The notes below the pieces were generated by a model. The model was not told the DNA's origin and ran no database searches. It saw only the letters and a program-made list of their open reading frames with translations. This document shows positions 23,001-32,000 of a stretch of 64,000 nucleotides of DNA, piece after piece. The stretch is from Platanthera guangdongensis (Eukaryota > Streptophyta > Magnoliopsida > Asparagales > Orchidaceae). Made by a program: the position numbers and the translations under genes. The stretch covers positions 15,797,059-15,861,058 of the forward strand of contig CM077152.1 of the NCBI GenBank assembly GCA_039583875.1. Direction: 5' to 3'. The number at the start of each line of letters is the position of its first letter. Position 1 is the stretch's first letter.

Positions 23001-26000
23001 TCCTTATACTCTCATTTTGTCTCCTAGAGCTTTCTGAGGTACTCCTAGCCCAGCAATTGGCTTTGGAGGGGAATCACTCAGAGAACTTCCTGGTTAGTGG
23101 AGGGACCTCTCAGCTGATGTTTAGGGTCAGTTTCCAGTTCTTTGTGGCTAGTCTTGTGTCGAGGTTTGGGAGAAGTAGGTGTCGGCCACACCCCAAGGTC
23201 CGAACTCTCGTCGAGACCAGTTTTTGGCTTCAACAAGAATGACCTGCAATCTTAGTATCATGGGCTTCAAATATTAATGTGTCGAATGAGTGATTCTGGT
23301 ATAAACCGTTTTTGCTTATAATACAGGCGTTGGCCGATTTTAGACCAATCTGCAACCTCAAGAGGTTTATCATTCAGTAGTTGTAGAATTTCTAATGCCT
23401 TGGGGTCCTTAGAATATAAGTTTTCTAAATCGTCAAAAAGATTCGAATAGGTAAAAAAATATTTTGTAAACTGCTTAGATGTCCTTCCTTAGATTGCTCG
23501 TGAATCCTGGAAAGAGCATCCGCAGCATTATTATCCTTACCCGGTTTATACTTTATAGTGTAGTTAGATCCCAAAAAAGTTTTGATAAAAATCGTTGTTG
23601 TTCGGGCATTGTAAGAGTTTGTGTGGTTAATGTGTGTAAAGTCTCATAGTCTGTCAAGATTGTGAACAACGTCCTAATTAAGTACTGCCGCCACTTGCTG
23701 ACAGTCGTAGTGACTGCAAGCATTTCCCGAAAGTACATTGATTTAGCATGTTCTTTAGGTGTTAATTTCTTACTACAAACGCTATTGGATGGGCATTCTG
23801 AGGTAATACAGCCCCAATGCCTACTCTCGACGTATCACACTCGATCGTGAAGGATTGAGAAAAATCTGGAAGGGACAATACGGGTGGTGAAACTAATAAA
23901 CTTAAGGTGATTGAAAGTATTATTACAAAGTGGTGTCCAAATGAAATGATCCTTGGCAAGCAAATCAGTCAATGGTGTTGTAATGGTGGCGTATTGCTTG
24001 ATAAAACGTCGGTAATACCCTGTTAGCCCAAGAAATGCCCTAAGTTGTCTAACGTTTCTGGGCTCCGTCCATTGCTGAATGGCCTCTATCTTACTTGGCA
24101 TTGGGCCCACTCCTGAGACTGAGATAACATGTCCCAGGAACTCGATAGACTTAGTATTAAAGACGCATTTAGACGATTTCAACGCCAAATGATTTGAACT
24201 TAATACTGCAAATACTTGTTGTAGGTGATCTATGTGGAGTTCTTCGGATTTACTGTATAGTAGTAAGTCGTCAAAAAAATGACAACGAATTTTCGTATGA
24301 AAGGGCTAAATATAGTATTCATTAAGGCTTGAAACGTGGCTGTAGCGTTAGTAAGCCCAAATGGCTTCACTAAAAACTCGTACAACCCTAGATGGGTTCA
24401 GAATGCAGTTTTATGCACGTCGCCTCATCCTAATTTCGTGGTGCCCTGAATGTAAATCTAATTTAGAAAATAAGTTGCACCATGTAATTCATCGAGAAAC
24501 AAGTCAATCGTGGGCATGAGAAAACTGTCTTTTACTGTGATTGAATTTTACGCACGATAATCTACACAAAACCTCTAGCTTCCATCTTTATTTTTGATTA
24601 AAATGATGGGTGAACTAAATGATGAATGATTGGGCTGAATTATTCCGGCATCCAGCATTTCTGATATTAGTCTTTTGATTTCATTTTTATGAAAATAGGG
24701 GTATCTATAGGGCTTAACTTTTGCAGTAGCAGAGTTATCAATTAAGGGTATTTGATGGTCTAATGACCTTTGTGGGGGAAAACCATTAGGAATTTTAAAA
24801 ATGGCAGCATATTGATCATGCAATTGTTGTACTGGAGCAATTGTTGTATTGGAGCAATTGTTTGTGGAAGCTGTCCATTCTGTATTTGTAAGTCCGGAGT
24901 TGCTTTGGTATGAAAACAAAGTAACATGGCATCAATTGAGTGTTGGGCCAAAAGTTTATCGAGTTGGGAGAGAGAAACATGATCCGAATTAAGGGAAGTG
25001 GCACATTGAATATGTCTCGGAATGTCATGATAAACAAAAAATAATGAAAAAGTTTTATAATTTGTAGTGACATCTCCTAAAGTTTCTAACCAATGGAATC
25101 CTAAGATGATATCGGCCCCATGTAAATCTATTAGGAATAAATCTAAAGTGAAAAGGATATCCTGTATGGTTAGGGAGGCGTTACTACACTTTTCATGACA
25201 AACCATGACATTCCCGTTTCCAACAAAAATTTTAAATTGTAAAATTGCCATCCTAGGGAGATTATTATATATAGCAGAACGTCTAGTCATAAAATTGTGG
25301 GAACTTTCATTGTCGATAAAAATGTTCACTGGTGTCTGACCTATGATACCTGTTCGCGTAATGACTTCGAAGAGTATGTGCCCATAAGTGCGTCACAACT
25401 AATTTCTGAATTGACATTAGTTTCAGGGTTCACATCACAATATTCATTTTATAATGTGTCTGCGTGCTAAAAAAATATATTGTTGGGCGATTCTTACATT
25501 TGTGGACTTGCACATACTTTTCATCACACGTGAAACATAAGCCCCGCTCCATTCTTTGTTGAATTTTTGTTGGTGTTAGATGTTTAAAAGGCTTGGGACT
25601 TTTATTATTTAAAGTATTCGGGACACTATTTTGCCATGGTTTACGAATCCTATTGTCTTCCGGATACTGATCCTCGAAAATGCGAGCTAGTTTATATGTA
25701 GCAAATAATGTAGGGGGATTATGAGTAATAATAGCCCTTTTGGTATGTGGTTTAAGTCCGGAGATAATTTTTTTTTTGTAATTATCTTGGGAAAGATCAT
25801 CAAATTGGCAAGATAAATCTTCAAATTTTTTTTGATATATAGCAACATTATAAGTTTGAACGAGTTTGGTAAACTTACCGAAGGGGTCTTTGATACGGGC
25901 TAGGCACCCCCCCTATTATCCTGGGCATGGGGACCCAGCGGGGGACCCACCCGCAAAGTTATCAGGGCCGCGACCCGCGCACTCCAACCCATCTTATTGA

Positions 26001-29000
26001 CCAGTTTAATCGGGATGTTGTCACCGCGATTTGAAAACGGGCCTTGATGAGGCTTCAACCACAGCCCTCACCGCGGGCCCCGATCAGTTGGTGAAGGGCT
26101 GTGTTGAAAGCCCTTATCATTGACCGGGTTCAATACGGGATGTTGTCACCGCGATTGAACCCGGGACCTAAGAGGCTTTCAACACAGCCCTCATCACCAA
26201 CTGAGTCGCGGCTCAGTTGGTGATGAGGGCTGTGTTGAAAGCCTCTTATCAAGGTCCCGGGTTCAAATCGCGGTGACAACATCCCGTATTGATTAAACTG
26301 GTCAATAAGATGGGTTGGAGTGCGCGGGTCGCGGCCCTGATAACGTTGCGGGTGGGTCCCCCGCTGGGTCCCCATGCCCAGGATAATAGGGGGGGTGCCT
26401 AGCCCGTATCAGTCTTCATATTCTGTGGGTCCAAATCTATCATAAATAGCCTCTTTGAATGTGCTCCAATCTTGGCATTGGTCGTCCCGCATTAAGCCTT
26501 GGAACCATCTTGCGGCTGGGTGATCTAAATGCATAGATGCGATAAAAGGAAAATTCATTGGTTTTATATTGTTATACCTGAAATACATTTTCGTCTTGTA
26601 TAGCCAATCGGTAGGATCACCTGACGAAAATTTGGGGCATAGCAACTTGACGGGAGCTTGACCATAACCATCTGGTCCAACGTCAGCGAATTCTTATTTT
26701 GATATTGGCGGCATAAGGAATTCCGAATTCTGCAAAGAATTTGCACTTGTGGCAGGAAAGGCTTGGGTTGACTGTTGCACTTGCGGTTGATGGGTAAGCG
26801 CATCTAGAAGGCTGGGAGATGATGTGCTGGCGTCTCCGATATCTATAACTTGGACCCATGATCTGGAATGGCCTTCAATTCCACCCAATGATGCATTGAG
26901 GGTGTGTGAAGGAAGGGATTTTGGAGTCTGTCGGCTCTTTTCAAGCGGTTCATCGCTTTGCTGATCCTATAGCCGTAAACCGAATGGCCCTTGTCCCGGC
27001 ACCGTTATCTTGTGCATAAAATCCCGCAATTCAGGACAGAATTTCTTAAATTCTTGATAAAATTGTTGATGTGATGCCTGCAGATGATCATGTTGTTGTT
27101 GAGATGTTGCCAGGTTCGCCTGCAGCTGTGTGATATCGTCCGCGAACTGATATTTAGTAGCATGTATTGAATCTGAAAACACAGTTTGCTGATCAAGATA
27201 AATGCGATCTCGTTGATCCAAACCTTGCCAAGTGACCGTTTTAAAAGATGGTGGCACGTCCATAAAGTGCAAATCAACGAGATCACCAAGTTGTTACGAA
27301 ATCCAGCGAGTTTACCGGCAGGGAAACGGCATGGAGCCGGAGGGGGGAGAGACAGAACGGATTATGGGGGGAGAGACAGAAAAGTTAGGATAGAAAACAG
27401 ATTTTATTTATCAATAATTCAAATTACAAATTACATAGTTATTTATAGTGATTGGACCAACGGCCAAAAGAAAATCAATATTGCAATGCTCACAAGGCAC
27501 AGGAAAACGCTTCATTGTAACCGGATATCTCCTCATGTATCCTTTTATGTAGCCTTCTATGTAGCCAGCTAATTGTGATCCTGATGGTACAGCTGGCTAC
27601 AGTGTCATGCACTACTTAATAACCTTATTTTGTGTTACTATGCTATCAATGCTACTAAATTCTGTCAAGGCATATGTTCTGAATTTTTTATGCATTTTCT
27701 GGGGCATATAAGTATATTTTCCAATATATTGTTATGACCTGTCTAGGAGAAGAAGAGGAAGTAGGAAGAAGACTAGAGGATTAGGGTTTAGGAGAGGAAG
27801 AAGAGAAAGGATACCTGGAATAATCTTCTTGTCCCACCAAGGAGGAGGGGTTGGGTATTTATGCTCCCACCCAACCCCTAGGGCCGGTCGGCCCCATTGG
27901 GGTTGAACCCATGTGGTTCAGCCCCTATTCTGCTTTATTGTTGGATTCGGGCTGAACCGGATGGTTCAGCCCGGTTTTCATTCTCCATCTCCTTCGGCCT
28001 TCGCGCGTATTTAAATCCACGGAAACGTAGATCGTCCGGGGGCATAACATTCCCCTCCCCATCAAGAAGCACCATGTCCTCAAGGTGAAAATCAGGATCG
28101 CGCTCCCGGAACTCCAAGAGGTCAACTCACGAATTGTGCGTCTCTGGCATCTGCTTCCATTTGACGAGGATCGTTGGCCGGTACTCAGTGCCATGTTTTT
28201 TCCACTTGGTCATGAGAACGTCTTCAGGTAAGGGCCTCAATTCGCCGCTGCTGGTGGCATCGGGTAAGATAGGAGTGACGAAAACAGCGTTCCTCAGCTT
28301 CTTTTTGAGTACTGATACATGAAAAGTAGGGTGAATGCGGGACCCCTCCGGAAGCGCCAAAGTATAGGCTACGGGTCCTACCCGCCGAATGATCCTGTAC
28401 GGCCCGTAGTAGCGTGGGGCCAGTTTTTGATTGGCCCGACGGGCGACTGATAGCTGACGATATGGCTGGAGCTTAAGAAACACCTCATCGCCTCCCGCAA
28501 ATTCCCTTTCCGTACGGTGCTTGTCAGCTTGGACCTTCATGCGGTCTTGGGCCGCACGTAAATTGTCGCGGAGAATAGCCAAGGTCCGATCCCGATCTCG
28601 GAGAGCCCGATCTACCGCCGGGAGGGCACTGCCGGCCGGTTCATAGGAGCACAATGTGGGTGGCGGACGCCCATACACCGCCTCGAACGAAATGAGCCTG
28701 CTGGCCGTGTGATAGGAGATGTTGTAGCAATACTCGGCCCAATGTAGCCACCTGGTCCACGTGCGGGGTTCATCCATGACAAAGCGCCGTAAGTATGTCT
28801 CTACCCCTCTGTTTAGCACCTCTGTCTGCCCGTCGGTCTGGGGGTGGTTGGTCGTGCTCATGCGTAGTGTGGTACCCTGAAGCCGAAAAAGCTCCGTCCA
28901 AAAATGGCTGACAAAAACTGGGTCCCTATCAGAGATGATGGACCGAGGAACCTCGTAGAGTCGAACTATCTCTTTGGCGAAGAGTTCAGCCACTGTTTCC

Positions 29001-32000
29001 CCGGAATATGAGTGGCTCAAAGCAAGGAAGTGGCTGTACTTGGACAGTTTATCGACCACTACTAGAATGACCGACTTGCCCTGTGATTTGGGAAGGCCCT
29101 CGATGAAGTCCATGGAGACGGTGTCCCAAATCTGGTGTGGGATCTCTAACGGAGTAAGAAGACCCGCTGGGGAGATCGTCTCATACTTTTGCCGCTGGCA
29201 GACATCGCATTCCCTCACGAACTGCTGAACGTCCCGCTGCATCCCCTTCCAAAAGACGTTGGCCTTGACCTGCTGTAAGGTTCGATGGATGCCGGCATGA
29301 CCACCGGTCGGTGAAGCGTGAAACTCCCAAATCATAGTAGTACGCCAAGGGGACGTGGCCGGTAGAACGAGCCGACCCTGGTAGTAGAGCTGCGTGCCAA
29401 GTAAGTGATAGCCATCCTCTGTGCCTCGGCCCTGCTGCAGTGCTTCAACAATGACGCGGAGAACTGGGTCCTGGAGAACCTCCGCCTGTATGTCGTCTAA
29501 GGAGGCAATCACCGGCCCAGAGATGTGAGTAAGGGAGCTTTCTGGTATCCGAGACAACGCATCGGCCGCCATATTCTCCTTCCCATTCTTGTAGACAATC
29601 TCATAATCATACCCCAGAAGCTTCGTCAGCCACTTCTGCTGCAGCGGGGATGCCAACCGTTGCTCAAGGAAATGCTTCAAACTCTGGTGGTCTGTACAAA
29701 CCTGGAAATGTCGCCCCAGAAGATAGGGCCGCCATAAAGCGACCGTGTGAAGGATGGCGAGCATCTCCTTCTCGTACGTAGAGAGCCCCAAGGTCCTGGG
29801 GGCGAGAGCTTTGCTGAAATAAACAAGTGGCCGACCCTCCTGCATGAGGACCGTGCCGATGCCGACGCCAGATGCGTCAGTCTCCACCACAAAGTCCTTG
29901 AAGAAATTCGGAAGTGCTAGCACTGGGGTGGTAGTCATGGCCCTTTTGAGGCCATCGAATGCTTCATCGGCCTCCGCATGCCATCGGAAGGAATCCTTCT
30001 GCAGCAACTGGGTGAGTGGCCGTGCTATTTTCTCGTAGTCCTTCACGAACCGGCGATAGTAGCCGGTCAGCCCAAGAAAGCCTCGTAAGGCCGGATCGTC
30101 GTGGGCTGCGGCCAAGTTACCATGCTTTCAATCTTCCTCGGGTCTGCCCGTACCCCTTGAGTGGAGACCAAATGTCCCAAGTATACGACCTCCGCCTGCC
30201 CAAAAGAGCATTTGGATCGCTTGGCATACAGCTGGTGCTCCCGCAAAATGTGAAATACATGTCGAACGTGCTCCCGATGCTCATCCCAACTCCTGCTATA
30301 GATCAAACTATCATCAAAGAAAACTAGCACGTACCGACGAAGCAGTGGTCGAAAAATCTCGTTCATGACGGCTTGGAAGGTAGATGGGGCGTTGGTAAAT
30401 CCTAACGGCATCACCAGAAACTCATAGTGACCGTCGTGAGTACGGAACGCCGTCTTGTGGATGTCCTCGTCCCACATGCGTATCTGATGGTAGCCGGATC
30501 GGAGATCCAGCTTGGTGAAGAGGCTTGCCCCATGCAGCTCGTTTAGCAGCTCCTCGATCATCGGAATGGAAAACTTTTCTTTGATGGTCGAGTGATTCAG
30601 TCCACTGTAATCGACACAAAACCGCCAGGATCCATCCTTCTTCTTGACCAAGATGATCGGAGAGGAGAACGCGCTGTTGCTGGGTCGGATGATGTCGGCG
30701 GCCATCATCTCACGTACGCTGCGTTCTATCTCCGTCTTCTGAATGTGGGGGTACCGGTATGGACGATATTCGTCGGGTCTGCTCCGGCCTTCAGCTGAAT
30801 CTGATGATCTCTGAACCGTGCGGGTGGTAAAGAACGTGGTGCCTGGAAGATGTCATCAAACTGGACCAATAAATCCTGCAGTTGCTCTGGTGCTGACGTT
30901 GACCCAAGAGCCTCTATCCCCCACACCCGGGCCATCATACTACCCTCTTCCTCCATCTTTTGCAGGCTCGTGAGGGATATCTCCTTGAGCGGAGACGACT
31001 GTATCCCCTGTAGGCAATGCTCTGTCCCCCGGTGCGAGAACTCCAACGTCATCTTCTCCCAATCAGTGGTTACCCGCTTAAGCTGGCGGAGCCACTGCAC
31101 GCCCAACACCATGCCCGACCCCCGAATCGGTAGCAGGTAGACATCCGTCCGGCACACATATCCCTGTAGTCGCAGCTCCACCCCTTTCAGGACCCATTTG
31201 CACCTCAACTTGTTGTCGTCAGCCACCATAACCTGGAAAGAAGCCCCCTTGTCGACTGCATGTCCCGCCTTCTGTGCTGCTGCGGGGGTGATAAAATTAT
31301 GGGTACTCCCGCTATCTATCAAAATAGTCACTCGCTCATGCCCCAACTTCCCAGCAATCCGTAACGTAAGAGGGGTTGAACACCCTTCCATGGCCTGGAT
31401 GGACACCCCAAACTCCGCAAGGTCCAAACCATCCACCTCATCACAGGTAATGAGCTCCTCCTCATCATCCTCCTCCCTCAATATGAATACTTGCACCTTT
31501 TGGCACCGGTGTCCCGGTGTGTACTTTTCGTCGCAGTTGAAGCATAGCCCTTTGTCCTTCCTGGCCTGCAGCTCAGGCCACGTCAGGCGTGTCACTGTCG
31601 GCCGTCCTGCCTGCGGCTGCTCACGCCGCCCTGCTACTGGTGTTGCTGGTGCTGCGGGAGCGCGTGCTCCCCCTCGATTTCGCTGGCGGTTGAACCGCTC
31701 CTCCTGTATCCTGGCTAGACTGATGGCGTGGCTCAGACTGTTCGGCATGTAGGCATGGACCTCATCTCTCAGGTGATCCTTCAGCCCTGAAACGAAACAA
31801 CTGAGGAGGGTCTTTTCCCCCCCCAATTGACCCGATTTGCCAGCCGCTCGAACTTTGTGCGATATTCCGTCACTGTCCCCTTCTGTCGAAGTTTCTGCAA
31901 GGTGGCCTCCACGTCCTCGTATTCCAAGGGCCCGAAGCGGGCCGTAAATCCCTCTACAAAGTGCGCCCACGGCGTGTACCCATAGCTTCGAACGAACCAT

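Larger units (their letters stand above)
20928..23235 (+). mobile_element. Gypsy element Gy-X, 3' part (antisense ORF plus LTR)
   Basis: Minus-strand spliced ORF, then an LTR-like region with a plus-strand TATA box, ending CAACA at 23235. Immediately to the right the Gy-A sequence begins AGAAT. The uninterrupted Gy-A copy at 15348 shows that this is an insertion point, so the target duplication should be AGAAT. The arrangement (antisense ORF before the 3' LTR) resembles Tat-lineage elements. The 5' part is missing in the gap. Confidence 0.6.
12981..27601 (-). mobile_element. Ty3/Gypsy chromovirus Gy-A, nested and duplicated inside
   Basis: LTRs at 12981-13298 and 27292-27601 share TGTTACGAAATCC at one end and CAGCTGGCTA(C/T)A at the other. 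A 5-bp target duplication GTGTC flanks the whole unit (12976-12980 and 27602-27606). LTRs differ at roughly 9% of positions, so the insertion is old. Coding blocks run right to left: gag, protease, RT, RNase H, integrase, chromodomain. All contain stops or frameshifts. A purine-rich tract lies just inside the left (3') LTR. The RT/RNase H region occurs twice (about 15350-16701 and 23236-24585), separated by Gy-E, an N gap and Gy-X; see findings. Confidence 0.85.

Noticed and set aside
26205..26275. Functional tRNA gene
   Set aside because: A- and B-box-like motifs are present, but no acceptor stem, anticodon arm of normal geometry or terminator follows; it is a tRNA-derived module in a palindromic repeat.
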